A DNA stretch of 7,040 nucleotides from an uncultured Slackia sp. (GCA_937895975.1 CALBLG010000127.1:1-7040), one strand, 5' to 3'; numbered from the stretch's first letter, positions 1 to 7,009 are shown. Numbers and translations: made by a program. The notes: generated by a model from the sequence alone, not told the origin.

Positions 1-293
1 TGGTGAGCGCGCTTTCTTCCCCAGTGAAGATCGATATCAACGCCGAGGCGGGCAATGCCATCATCAATGCGGCCACGCAAGACGTGGGCTCGGCCGAGGA
101 GGTTGTGGGGTGCGAGGTTGCCGGCGAGAGCATTCAGATTGCCCTCAATCACCAGTATGTGCTCGATGGGCTGATGTCCGTCTCTACCGACCAGGTGTTC
201 TTCGAAACCACGTCTTCCATGAAACCAGGCATTTTCCGCGCCGGCAATGGCGAGAATTTCCTGTACCTCGTCATGCCCGTTCGCGTTTCCTAA
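1..293 (+). CDS. dnaN: DNA polymerase III subunit beta (sliding clamp), C-terminal part
   Basis: This is the 3' end of a gene that begins before the window. The reading frame is open from the first base and the first two bases belong to a cut codon; the GTG at 3 is internal, not a start. About 96 residues remain out of the usual 360-380. They match the third domain of the beta clamp: the stretch NHQYVLDGL corresponds to the family's 'YVLDVL' helix, and the protein ends LYLVMPVRVS, the typical 'Y-V/L-V-M-P-[MV]-R' terminus. The beta clamp is a ring-shaped dimer that encircles DNA and tethers the replicative polymerase and repair enzymes. The stop codon TAA at 291-293 is followed after 15 bases by recF, so the two genes are very likely co-transcribed. 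The identification is firm because terminus and context agree. Confidence 0.95.
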   Translation, partial: VSALSSPVKIDINAEAGNAIINAATQDVGSAEEVVGCEVAGESIQIALNHQYVLDGLMSVSTDQVFFETTSSMKPGIFRAGNGENFLYLVMPVRVS

Positions 294-308
294 GGGCACG
301 GCTGCGCC

Positions 309-1451
309 ATGGCGAGCGATTTGCGCATCGAAGAAGTAAAATTGGCTGGGTTTCGCAATTATCGAAGCCTCGGCTTGGGTGACATTGGCGACCTCACGAT
401 TTTCGTGGGGCCCAATGCCACGGGCAAGAGCAACGTAATCGAGGGCATTCAACTGTTGTGCGCGCATGGGTCGTTTCGGTCGGCCCGTGGGCGCGACCTC
501 ATTATGTGGGGCGCGCCGTTCGCTCGCCTTGAGGCCCATTTCGTTTCGGATTCGCGCGACTTGACGGTGGCGACCGTCATAGAACCCGCTTCGCGATCGT
601 ATACACTCAATGGGAAGCGCCGCCCAGCGCAAGATTTGCAGGGGATTTTGCCCGCTGTGGCGTTTTCTCCCGACGACTTGGAGTTGGCAAAGGGGTCGCA
701 AACCCCCAAGCGCGCCGCTATCGACCTATTGGGAAGCCAGCTCTCGAAAAACCACCGCGTCATACGCCGCGACTACGAAAAACTGCTGCGCAATAAAAAC
801 GCGCTGCTCAAAGACGAGGCGAAGGATATGCTGATCGATAGCGTCAACGATGCTTTGATTCCCGTGGCGGCTCGGCTGCATATGTATCGCATCGCATTGT
901 TCCGCAACCTGTGCGGCCGCATGGCGCGAATCTATGCCGAGATTACCGATGGCACTGAAGCGCTCGATTTCTCGTACATTCCATCGTGGCTTTCCGACGA
1001 TATGAAGGAAATGGCCGAAATAAGGCCCTACGATGTCGAAATGTCGGGCGATGAGGTGCTCGAGGCTACGGCCAATGCGATGTTCAGCCGTCGCCTGGAG
1101 GAACGCGCCCGCCATCGTGCCGTCGTTGGGCCGCACGCGGACCGAATGGAGTTTTTCATCGACGGTCGCAGCGCTCGCACGTTCGCGTCGCAGGGCCAGC
1201 AGCGCTCCATTGCCTTGGCTTGGAAAGTTGCCGAGGTCGAGTTGGTGAAAAAAATGATGGGCGTGAAGCCCGTGTTGCTGCTCGACGATGTTATGAGTGA
1301 GCTAGATATGCGTCGACGCGCCGCGCTGGTCGACTTGCTGCACGAAGATATTCAGACCTTCATCACCGCAACCGATCTGTCGTGCTTCGAAGACGATATC
1401 GTCGAGCGCGCGGCCGTGCTCGACTTGTCGAAGGCTGGTGCGCGGGCATGA
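309..1451 (+). CDS. recF: DNA replication and repair protein RecF
   Basis: This encodes a 380-residue SMC-like ABC ATPase that helps load RecA at single-strand gaps through RecFOR. The N-terminus has the family pattern (LAGFRNY at 12-18). Walker A is GPNATGKS at 34-41, followed by the RecF-typical FRSARGRDLI. The ABC signature is SQGQQR at 294-299, preceded by the family's GPH segment, and Walker B with D-loop is LLLDDVMSELD around 323-333. Length is close to the family norm of about 360-380. The ATG at 309 is chosen because the protein begins at the usual distance from the RecF core. The only Shine-Dalgarno-like bases, AAGGG at 292-296, overlap the dnaN stop and lie 12 bases off, so translation may be coupled to dnaN. 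The stop overlaps the next gene by four bases. ATA codons, rare in GC-rich genomes, occur several times, consistent with low expression. All catalytic motifs are intact. Confidence 0.97.
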   Translation: MASDLRIEEVKLAGFRNYRSLGLGDIGDLTIFVGPNATGKSNVIEGIQLLCAHGSFRSARGRDLIMWGAPFARLEAHFVSDSRDLTVATVIEPASRSYTLNGKRRPAQDLQGILPAVAFSPDDLELAKGSQTPKRAAIDLLGSQLSKNHRVIRRDYEKLLRNKNALLKDEAKDMLIDSVNDALIPVAARLHMYRIALFRNLCGRMARIYAEITDGTEALDFSYIPSWLSDDMKEMAEIRPYDVEMSGDEVLEATANAMFSRRLEERARHRAVVGPHADRMEFFIDGRSARTFASQGQQRSIALAWKVAEVELVKKMMGVKPVLLLDDVMSELDMRRRAALVDLLHEDIQTFITATDLSCFEDDIVERAAVLDLSKAGARA

Positions 1452-2104
1452 ATGATATGAAGTCGCTTTCTTTCGCTTTGCAAAAAACACTGCGTTCGCA
1501 GGCATCGTCTGACGTGTTGGCTGCAAAAGCTGCCCGCGCCGCACAGGTGAAACGCATGTGGAAGTCGGCGCTCGAAGCGTGCGCCGGCCCTGCTGCCAAG
1601 GTCATTCTCGACCATACGAATTCGGTCTACATCATCCGGAAGCGCGAAACCGAAGGCGATGTTTCACGTGAAACATCGCCAAACGAGCAGCGCTTCGCGG
1701 CGACGGGACGCGCAGTTTCTCGCTCGCGCCGTGCTTTGCCGCCCGGCGAACTCATCGTGTATGTGGAAGACAGCCTTATTGCGGCCGAGATAGATGCGCG
1801 CCGCGAAATGATAAAGCTGAAGTTCTTGGAGCTGTTCGGCGAAGAAATTGACGAATTTCGCATTAGGGTGTCGCGTGGCAAATACAAGCTCGACCACCCG
1901 TATCGAGAACATGCCGATTCAAACGCCCAAGCAGAGAAAATGCCGCGAGAGCCGCTTTCTGAAGAGCGCCTTGCCCAAATAGACGAGGAGCTACTCGATA
2001 TACCCGATAAGCGGGTGCGAGAGGCGCTGAAACGCGCCATGATTTCCGACTTAGAGGTTAAAAACGCTGCTGAACTCAAAAATGGACACAATGGGGCCTT
2101 ATAA
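1448..2104 (+). CDS. DUF721/DciA-family protein (probable replicative-helicase operator)
   Basis: This encodes a 218-residue basic cytosolic protein. The DUF721 fold is recognisable in two halves: MWKSALEACAGPAAKVI (37-53) and GELIVYVEDSLIAAEID (100-116) followed by an amphipathic stretch to about 147. The halves are separated by an unusually long loop, about residues 64-99, whose DNA contains a parS site. The C-terminal part (about 165-205) is charged and helical, with PLSEERLAQIDEELL and REALKRAMISDLE. DUF721 proteins of the DciA group assist loading of the replicative helicase DnaB. In Actinobacteria the gene between recF and gyrB (Rv0004 in M. tuberculosis) is such a DciA homologue. Fold and position point the same way, but helicase function here is inferred. 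The start ATG at 1448 overlaps the recF stop as ATGA, implying translational coupling; the ATG at 1457 is an alternative. Four ATA codons (I115, I122, I177, I184) suggest modest expression. Confidence 0.88.
   Translation: MNDMKSLSFALQKTLRSQASSDVLAAKAARAAQVKRMWKSALEACAGPAAKVILDHTNSVYIIRKRETEGDVSRETSPNEQRFAATGRAVSRSRRALPPGELIVYVEDSLIAAEIDARREMIKLKFLELFGEEIDEFRIRVSRGKYKLDHPYREHADSNAQAEKMPREPLSEERLAQIDEELLDIPDKRVREALKRAMISDLEVKNAAELKNGHNGAL
1660..1675. other. parS centromere-like site (ParB binding)
   Basis: The 16 bases TGTTTCACGTGAAACA form a perfect palindrome identical to the well-known bacterial chromosomal parS consensus. The symmetry extends five more bases on each side, giving a 26-bp perfect inverted repeat at 1655-1680. 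ParB binds parS, spreads or slides along the DNA as a CTP-dependent clamp, works with ParA in origin segregation and recruits SMC. Such sites cluster near oriC, which fits the dnaN-recF-gyrBA neighbourhood. The site lies fully inside the DUF721 coding sequence, covering the last base of codon 71 through codon 76 (peptide VSRET). I saw no second copy in this window. ParA and ParB genes are not in view, so their presence is inferred. Confidence 0.93.
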
Positions 2105-2131
2105 GGCGTGTAGAGTATCTCAAAACGCGCG

Positions 2132-2167
2132 TTCAAGCACGGTTTAAAACCCCACATATGATAAAAT
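2132..2167 (+). promoter_or_regulatory. possible gyrB(A) promoter in an AT-rich patch
   Basis: In otherwise GC-rich DNA, bases 2141-2170 are AT-rich. They contain TATGAT (2157-2162) and the overlapping TAAAAT (2162-2167), both good -10 matches. The best -35 is TTCAAG at 2132-2137, only three of six consensus bases, with a long 19-base spacer to TATGAT. No terminator separates the DUF721 gene from gyrB, so read-through from upstream is also possible. The call rests on base composition and position only; transcription starting here would give a leader of about 165 bases before gyrB. Confidence 0.35.
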
Positions 2168-2297
2168 TTAGCGGTTGCAGTGCACCGCCTCGCTACGCTA
2201 TGGCGCCTTCGAAGGTCGCGTGTGCATTTCCACCTATTTGTGAACTGGGCGAGGCTTCGCGTTTCGCCTTATATCCATCGCGGCACCCGCGCCGCGC

Positions 2298-2318
2298 CTT
2301 CCGCGCATCGCGCGGAAG
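2298..2318 (+). promoter_or_regulatory. GC-rich hairpin in the gyrB leader next to the ribosome binding site
   Basis: CTTCCGCGC (2298-2306) and GCGCGGAAG (2310-2318) are perfectly complementary around a three-base ATC loop. The hairpin ends three bases before the Shine-Dalgarno AAAGGAGG. It has no following T-run, so it is not an intrinsic terminator. It may insulate or stabilise the ribosome entry site, but a regulatory role is inference. The rest of the 230-bp gap (2105-2334) shows no gene: the gyrB frame is open back to an ATG at 2158, but that stretch has no ribosome binding site and does not resemble the GyrB N-terminus. Confidence 0.4.
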
Positions 2319-2321
2319 AAG

Positions 2322-2329
2322 AAAGGAGG
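2322..2329 (+). promoter_or_regulatory. strong Shine-Dalgarno deciding the gyrB GTG start
   Basis: AAAGGAGG is a near-complete match to the anti-Shine-Dalgarno of 16S rRNA and lies five bases before the GTG at 2335. It fixes the start over the in-frame ATG at 2158, which would add 59 residues without gyrase similarity. Confidence 0.85.
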
Positions 2330-2334
2330 AGGCC

Positions 2335-4281
2335 GTGGTTCAGAAAAAGCCCGACCACTACGACGGCTCGGACATTAAGGTGCTCGAGGGCCTCGAGGCG
2401 GTGCGCATGCGTCCCGGCATGTATATCGGCTCTACGGGTCCGCGCGGCTTGCATCACCTCGTGTATGAGGTCGTCGACAACGCGGTCGACGAGGCCTTGG
2501 CCGGCTATTGCACCAAAATCGACGTCACCATCCATGAAGACAACTCCATCACGGTGGTCGACAACGGCCGAGGCATTCCCATCGACGAGCACCCGAAAGA
2601 GAAAATGCCCACGGTCGAGGTCGTTCTGACCATCCTCCATGCGGGCGGCAAGTTCGGCGGCGAGGGCTACAAGGTTTCTGGCGGTCTGCACGGCGTCGGC
2701 GTTTCATGCGTGAATGCGCTTTCCACGCGCCTCGAGGTAATTGTGTGCCGCGATGGCGGAAAATATCAAATCGCCTTCGAGCGCGGCAAGACGGTCGAGA
2801 AGTTGCACCGCATCGGCGACGCCGAAGGCACGGGCACCACTGTCACGTTCTGGCCCGATGGCGAAATATTCACTGACACGTTGGTGTATGACTACGATAC
2901 GCTGGCCGAGCGCTTCCGCGAGATGGCATTCTTGAATAAGGGCCTGCATATTCAGCTGACCGATGAACGCGTGCGCGAAGAGGACGGCTCGTTCAAGGGC
3001 GAGGCGTTCCAATATGCCGGCGGCATCGTCGACTTCGTGAAGTGGCTCAATCGCGGCAAAGAGACGCTCAACGAGCCTATCTATTTCTCGGCGGAAAGCG
3101 AAGACGGCACCGTCGAGGTTGCTATGCAGTGGTCGTCGAGCTACAACGCGAATGGCGTGATGGCTTTCGCGAACAACATCAACACGCACGAGGGCGGCAC
3201 GCACCTCGATGGCTTCAAGAACGCCCTCACGCGCACCATCAACGATTACGCGCGCAGCCACGGCATTCTGAAGGAGAAAGACAACAACCTTTCGGGCGAC
3301 GATACGCGCGAGGGCCTTTCCGCCGTCGTGAGCGTGAAGCTGCACGACCCGCAGTTCGAGGGCCAAACCAAAACCAAGCTCGGCAATACCGAGATTCGCG
3401 GTTTGGTGCAGAGCTCCGTCACGAAGGGCTTGGCCGAATACCTCGAGGAAAATCCTGCGCCTGCCAAGCGCATCATCACGAAGGCGACTCAAGCGTTGAA
3501 GGCCCGCGAGGCCGCTCGCAAGGCTCGCGAAATGACTCGCCGCAAGGGCGTGCTCGACTCGTTCAGCATGCCTGGCAAATTGGCCGACTGCTCGAGCAAA
3601 GACGCTTCGAAGTCTGAAATCTTCATCGTCGAGGGCGATTCTGCAGGCGGCTCGGCCAAACAGGCGCGCGATCGCAAATACCAGGCGATTCTGCCCCTGC
3701 GCGGCAAGATTTTGAACGTTGAGCGCGCCGGCCTGCACCGCGCGCTTTCCAGCGACACCATTTCGAGCCTGATTACCGCCATCGGCACCAATATCGGCGA
3801 AGATTACAACGGCGATGCGGCTCGCTACCACCGCATCATCATCATGACAGATGCCGATGTTGACGGCGCCCATATTCGCATTTTGCTGCTGACGTTCTTC
3901 TATCGCTACATGCCCGACCTCATCGATCGCGGTTACATCTACATCGCGCAGCCGCCGCTGTACGGCTTGAAGAAGAAGAACTCGAAGTCGGGCAAGATTT
4001 TGAAGTATATCTACAACGACGAAGCCAAAGACAAGCTGATGGCCGAGCTTGATGATCCCGATAAGTATGACATCCAGCGCTACAAGGGCCTCGGCGAGAT
4101 GGACCCCGAGCAGCTGTGGGAAACCACGATGGAGCCCGAGACGCGCACGCTTCTTCAGGTGACCATCGAAGATGCTGCCGCGGCCGAGCTTGCCGTGTCC
4201 GAGCTTATGGGTGATCAAGTCGAGCCCCGCAAGGAATACATCCAGAAGCACGCTCTTGACGTGCGCTTCCTGGATATCTAG
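2335..4281 (+). CDS. gyrB: DNA gyrase subunit B
   Basis: This encodes the 648-residue ATPase subunit of the A2B2 gyrase that introduces negative supercoils. The start is GTG (protein MVQKKPDHYDGSDIKVLEGL). The GHKL ATPase domain has the catalytic glutamate E45 and Mg/ATP asparagine N49 (E. coli E42, N46), D76 with NGRGIP, and the lid GGLHGVGVS at 116-124. QTKTKLGN marks the transducer domain. The TOPRIM domain has E433 in EGDSAGGS and the metal triad D506, D508, D510; the tail has QRYKGLGEM at 581-589 and ends FLDI. There is no insertion of the large proteobacterial type. R139 corresponds to E. coli R136, mutated in coumarin-resistant strains, and is unchanged; PLRGK in place of E. coli PLKGK is normal for Gram-positives. 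gyrA begins eight bases after the stop. ParE is an alternative in principle, but the origin-type context with adjacent gyrA settles it. Confidence 0.98.
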   Translation: MVQKKPDHYDGSDIKVLEGLEAVRMRPGMYIGSTGPRGLHHLVYEVVDNAVDEALAGYCTKIDVTIHEDNSITVVDNGRGIPIDEHPKEKMPTVEVVLTILHAGGKFGGEGYKVSGGLHGVGVSCVNALSTRLEVIVCRDGGKYQIAFERGKTVEKLHRIGDAEGTGTTVTFWPDGEIFTDTLVYDYDTLAERFREMAFLNKGLHIQLTDERVREEDGSFKGEAFQYAGGIVDFVKWLNRGKETLNEPIYFSAESEDGTVEVAMQWSSSYNANGVMAFANNINTHEGGTHLDGFKNALTRTINDYARSHGILKEKDNNLSGDDTREGLSAVVSVKLHDPQFEGQTKTKLGNTEIRGLVQSSVTKGLAEYLEENPAPAKRIITKATQALKAREAARKAREMTRRKGVLDSFSMPGKLADCSSKDASKSEIFIVEGDSAGGSAKQARDRKYQAILPLRGKILNVERAGLHRALSSDTISSLITAIGTNIGEDYNGDAARYHRIIIMTDADVDGAHIRILLLTFFYRYMPDLIDRGYIYIAQPPLYGLKKKNSKSGKILKYIYNDEAKDKLMAELDDPDKYDIQRYKGLGEMDPEQLWETTMEPETRTLLQVTIEDAAAAELAVSELMGDQVEPRKEYIQKHALDVRFLDI

Positions 4282-4285
4282 GAGA
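4280..4285 (+). promoter_or_regulatory. gyrA ribosome binding site overlapping the gyrB stop
   Basis: AGGAGA begins within the gyrB TAG stop and lies four bases before the gyrA ATG. The arrangement suggests that terminating gyrB ribosomes help start gyrA, which would keep the two subunits in step. Confidence 0.75.
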
Positions 4286-4289
4286 CCAA

Positions 4290-6881
4290 ATGGCTGATAA
4301 AGACATTATTGAAAACTCCGAGTCGGGCGCGGCGGGCATCAAGCAGGCCGAGCTTGGCCACGAGATGCGTTCCTCGTTCCTCGAATACTCGATGAGCGTT
4401 ATCGTCGCCCGAGCGCTGCCCGATGTGCGCGACGGTTTGAAGCCCGTGCATCGTCGCATTTTGTATGCGATGTACGACAGCGGCATCACGCCGAATCGCC
4501 CGCACAGCAAGTCGGCTCGTACCGTCGGCGACGTTATTGGTAAATACCACCCGCATGGCGACTCGGCGGTGTACGACACCATGGTCCGCATGGCCCAGGA
4601 TTTCTCGATGCGCGTTCCGCTGGTTGATGGCCACGGCAATTTCGGCTCTATCGACGGCGATTCGGCTGCGGCAATGCGTTACACCGAGGCCCGTCTGGCG
4701 AAACCTGCCATGGAATTGCTCCGCGACCTGGAAAAAGAAACGGTCGATTGGAATCCGAACTACGACGAAAGCCTGCAGGAGCCTTCGGTGCTTCCCGCCC
4801 GCTTCCCCAATTTGCTGGTGAATGGTTCCAACGGCATCGCCGTAGGCATGGCGACGAACATCCCGCCCCACAACTTGGGCGAAACGATTGATGCCACCTG
4901 CATGATGCTCGACAACCCCGACTGCACCACTGAAGAGCTCATGACGGTTCTGCCCGGGCCCGATTTCCCGACCGGCGGCGTCATTATGGGCAAGAAGGGC
5001 ATTCTCGACGCGTACGAAACCGGCCGAGGCAACTTGACTATTCGCGCCCGATACAAAATCGTCGAGGGCAAAAACGGCAAGCATTCCATCGTCATCACCG
5101 AGATTCCCTACCAGGTGAACCGTACGAACCTCATGCAGAAGCTCGGCGAGCTGATTCGCGAGAAGAAGCTGCCCGAGATTTCGAATGTGCACGACGGCGC
5201 AGACCGCAATTCGCCGGTGGATATCATCATCGAGCTGAAGCAGAACGCCATTCCCCAAGTGGTGCTGAACAAGCTGTACAAGCATACTCAGTTGCAGGTG
5301 GGCTGGGGCGTCATCATGCTGGCCCTGGTCGATGGCGTGCCGCGCACGCTTTCGCTGAAAGAGATGCTGCACTATTACATCTTGCATCAGGAAGACGTCG
5401 TCACCCGCCGCACCCGCTTCGAACTGCGCAAGGCCGAAGAGCGCGCCCATATTTTGGAAGGCTTGCTCATCGCCCTCGACAATATCGACGAGGTTATCTC
5501 GATCATCCGCAGCAGCGAAACCGATAAGGAAGCGGCTGCCCGCCTGACCGAGCGCTTCGGCCTGACCGATGCTCAAACCCAGGCTATTTTGGAGATGCGC
5601 CTGCGCCGACTCACCGGTTTGGAGCGCCACAAGCTGGAAGACGAGTTGAAGGAACTCAAGGAAAAGATCGACTACTTCAAGCGCATCCTTTCCGACGAGA
5701 GCTTGATGCGCCAGGTCATCAAAGAAGAACTGCTCGAGATTAAGGCGAAGTACAACACGCCGCGTCGCACGACGCTTTCCGCGGCCGCGAAAGACATCGA
5801 CGTGGAAGACCTCATCGCCGAAGAAGATATGGTCATCACCGTGACGAAGGCGGGCTATGTGAAGCGCCTGCCTGTTGCAACCTACCGCCAACAAAAGCGC
5901 GGCGGCAAAGGCATGCAGGGCGTGAACCTGAAAGACAACGACTTCGTTGAGCACCTGTTCGTGGCATCGACGCACAGTTACATGCTGTTCTTCTCGACGC
6001 GCGGCAAGGTATATCGCATGAAGGTATACGAACTTCCCGAGGCGAGTCGCCAAGCGCGCGGAACGGCTATTGTGAACTTGCTGCCGCTTGAAAAGGGCGA
6101 GACGATTTCCGCGATCATCGCCACCAAAGACTTCCCCGAGGACGAATACCTGATGTTCGGCACCGAGCAGGGCATGGTGAAGAAAACCTCCATGAGCCTG
6201 TACGACCGCAGCCGCCGCGAGGGGCTTATCGCCATTAACTTGAAGGAAGGCGACAATCTGATTGCCGTGCGTCGCGTGAAGCAAGGCGAGCGCGTGATGA
6301 TGGTGTCGAGCGCCGGCAAAGCCATCACGTGGGACGAATCTGAGGCGCGCGCGATGGGCCGCGACACCATGGGCGTGCGTGGCATGACGGTTCCCGCCGG
6401 CGTGCGCGTGCTGGGCATGGAAATTGCCCGCCCAGGTACCGACCTTATCGTGATCACCGAGAAGGGCTATGGCAAGCGCACTCCCGTCGCCGATTACCCA
6501 CTGCACCACCGCGGCGGCCAAGGCGTCTTCACTATTACCATGACGGCGAAAAAAGGCCTGCTCACAGCCATGAAGGTAGTCGCTGAAAACGATGAGTTGA
6601 TGATTATCTCGGAGGATGGCGTGGTAATTCGCACCCCCGTCGCCACGGTAAGCCAGCTGGGCCGTTCCGCCCAGGGCGTTCGCGTGATGAACGTCGCTGA
6701 CGACGACAAGGTGTGCGCCTGCGCCATCGCCACTGACGATAAGAAGGGCGACAAAGACGAGCCTGAGGACGAGGACGAGGCTTTTGACCTAGATCCGTCC
6801 GAAAATGCCGCCGCCAAGGCGTCTGACGATATCGATGCCGATGAAGACGACGATATCGATATCGACGAGGACGATGAATAA
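4290..6881 (+). CDS. gyrA: DNA gyrase subunit A
   Basis: This encodes the 863-residue breakage-reunion and DNA-wrapping subunit of gyrase. The winged-helix domain has KPVHRRILYAM (51-61) and the quinolone region GKYHPHGDSAVYDT (84-97). S92 and D96 equal E. coli S83 and D87 and are the wild-type, drug-sensitive residues. The catalytic tyrosine is Y131 in AAAMRYTE (E. coli Y122). A coiled-coil and gate segment spans roughly 360-490. The C-terminal beta-pinwheel starts near 510 and carries the GyrA box QKRGGKG at 535-541, which identifies gyrase rather than topoisomerase IV. The last 48 residues (816-863) form an acidic, presumably disordered tail with 27 Asp/Glu, ending in a repeated DDID motif. 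The ATG at 4290 is supported by its ribosome binding site and an N-terminus only about nine residues longer than E. coli GyrA. It forms an operon with gyrB and is followed by a hairpin terminator. Confidence 0.98.
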   Translation: MADKDIIENSESGAAGIKQAELGHEMRSSFLEYSMSVIVARALPDVRDGLKPVHRRILYAMYDSGITPNRPHSKSARTVGDVIGKYHPHGDSAVYDTMVRMAQDFSMRVPLVDGHGNFGSIDGDSAAAMRYTEARLAKPAMELLRDLEKETVDWNPNYDESLQEPSVLPARFPNLLVNGSNGIAVGMATNIPPHNLGETIDATCMMLDNPDCTTEELMTVLPGPDFPTGGVIMGKKGILDAYETGRGNLTIRARYKIVEGKNGKHSIVITEIPYQVNRTNLMQKLGELIREKKLPEISNVHDGADRNSPVDIIIELKQNAIPQVVLNKLYKHTQLQVGWGVIMLALVDGVPRTLSLKEMLHYYILHQEDVVTRRTRFELRKAEERAHILEGLLIALDNIDEVISIIRSSETDKEAAARLTERFGLTDAQTQAILEMRLRRLTGLERHKLEDELKELKEKIDYFKRILSDESLMRQVIKEELLEIKAKYNTPRRTTLSAAAKDIDVEDLIAEEDMVITVTKAGYVKRLPVATYRQQKRGGKGMQGVNLKDNDFVEHLFVASTHSYMLFFSTRGKVYRMKVYELPEASRQARGTAIVNLLPLEKGETISAIIATKDFPEDEYLMFGTEQGMVKKTSMSLYDRSRREGLIAINLKEGDNLIAVRRVKQGERVMMVSSAGKAITWDESEARAMGRDTMGVRGMTVPAGVRVLGMEIARPGTDLIVITEKGYGKRTPVADYPLHHRGGQGVFTITMTAKKGLLTAMKVVAENDELMIISEDGVVIRTPVATVSQLGRSAQGVRVMNVADDDKVCACAIATDDKKGDKDEPEDEDEAFDLDPSENAAAKASDDIDADEDDDIDIDEDDE
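6825..6872 (+). repeat. 24-bp imperfect tandem duplication at the 3' end of gyrA
   Basis: Bases 6825-6848 and 6849-6872 are two adjacent 24-base units agreeing at 20 of 24 positions, starting with the identical GACGATATCGAT. The units are in frame and encode DDIDADED and DDIDIDED, so the repeat extends the acidic GyrA tail by eight residues. Two of the four differences are silent (GAT/GAC, GAA/GAG), which suggests the duplication is not very recent. Confidence 0.85.
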
Positions 6882-6899
6882 TCGTCCCTAGGTGCTAAA

Positions 6900-6951
6900 A
6901 CGAAGGCCGACCAGAAGCTGCTGGTCGGCCTTCGTCGATTAAAAAGTTTTT
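6900..6951 (+). terminator. hairpin terminator after gyrA
   Basis: A perfect 15-bp stem (6900-6914 with 6921-6935, core GGCCGACCAG/CTGGTCGGCC) closes a six-base loop, 18 bases after the gyrA stop. The T-run (TTTTT, 6947-6951) is eleven bases beyond the stem, so it is not a textbook intrinsic terminator on the + strand. Four A's lie at the 5' foot (6897-6900, the last one within the stem), which would read as T's on the other strand. Its position between gyrA and a separately promoted tRNA supports the call. Confidence 0.75.
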
Positions 6952-6961
6952 CAAATTCCAG

Positions 6962-6989
6962 TTGACTTCCCTTCAGGTTGCGATATTAT
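6962..6989 (+). promoter_or_regulatory. sigma70-type promoter for the downstream tRNA
   Basis: TTGACT at 6962-6967 (five of six -35 bases) and TATTAT at 6984-6989 (five of six -10 bases) are separated by 16 bases. Transcription would begin near 6996, leaving a leader of roughly 14 bases before the tRNA 5' end at 7010. Spacing and target make this the most convincing promoter in the window. Confidence 0.75.
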
Positions 6990-7009
6990 AAACGAGCTGC
7001 TTTTGAAGT

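Noticed and set aside
3..5. GTG at the window start as the start of a small gene
   Set aside because: The downstream residues are the C-terminal domain of the beta clamp, so this is an internal Val codon of a truncated dnaN.
1382..1447. Longer start for the DUF721 protein inside recF
   Set aside because: It would add an Arg-rich 22-residue stretch read from recF codons. The ATGA overlap at 1448 is the usual coupled arrangement.
2238..2275. Second gyrB promoter (TTGTGA with TATATC)
   Set aside because: The spacer between the two boxes is 26 bases, far from the usual 16-19.
2158..2334. In-frame upstream ATG start for gyrB adding 59 residues
   Set aside because: No ribosome binding site precedes 2158, the extra residues are unlike gyrase, and the GTG at 2335 has a near-perfect Shine-Dalgarno and a normal GyrB N-terminus.
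2105..2334. Replication origin (DnaA-box cluster) in the gap before gyrB
   Set aside because: I found no TTATCCACA or close match on either strand and no AT-rich unwinding element; the origin is more likely near dnaA, outside the window.
2704..4251. A 515-codon open frame on the - strand covering gyrB
   Set aside because: Same reason: antisense shadow in the same relative frame as the one over gyrA, no recognisable motifs, no ribosome binding site noticed.
4542..4682. Possible quinolone-resistance substitutions in GyrA
   Set aside because: The positions equivalent to E. coli S83 and D87 are Ser and Asp, the sensitive type, and the catalytic tyrosine context is normal.
4278..6521. A 747-codon open frame on the - strand covering most of gyrA
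   Set aside because: It is a shadow of gyrA codon bias (third-position GC gives few stops in this antisense frame). The translation is His/Val/Ala-rich without any recognisable domain, and gyrA on the + strand has every catalytic motif.
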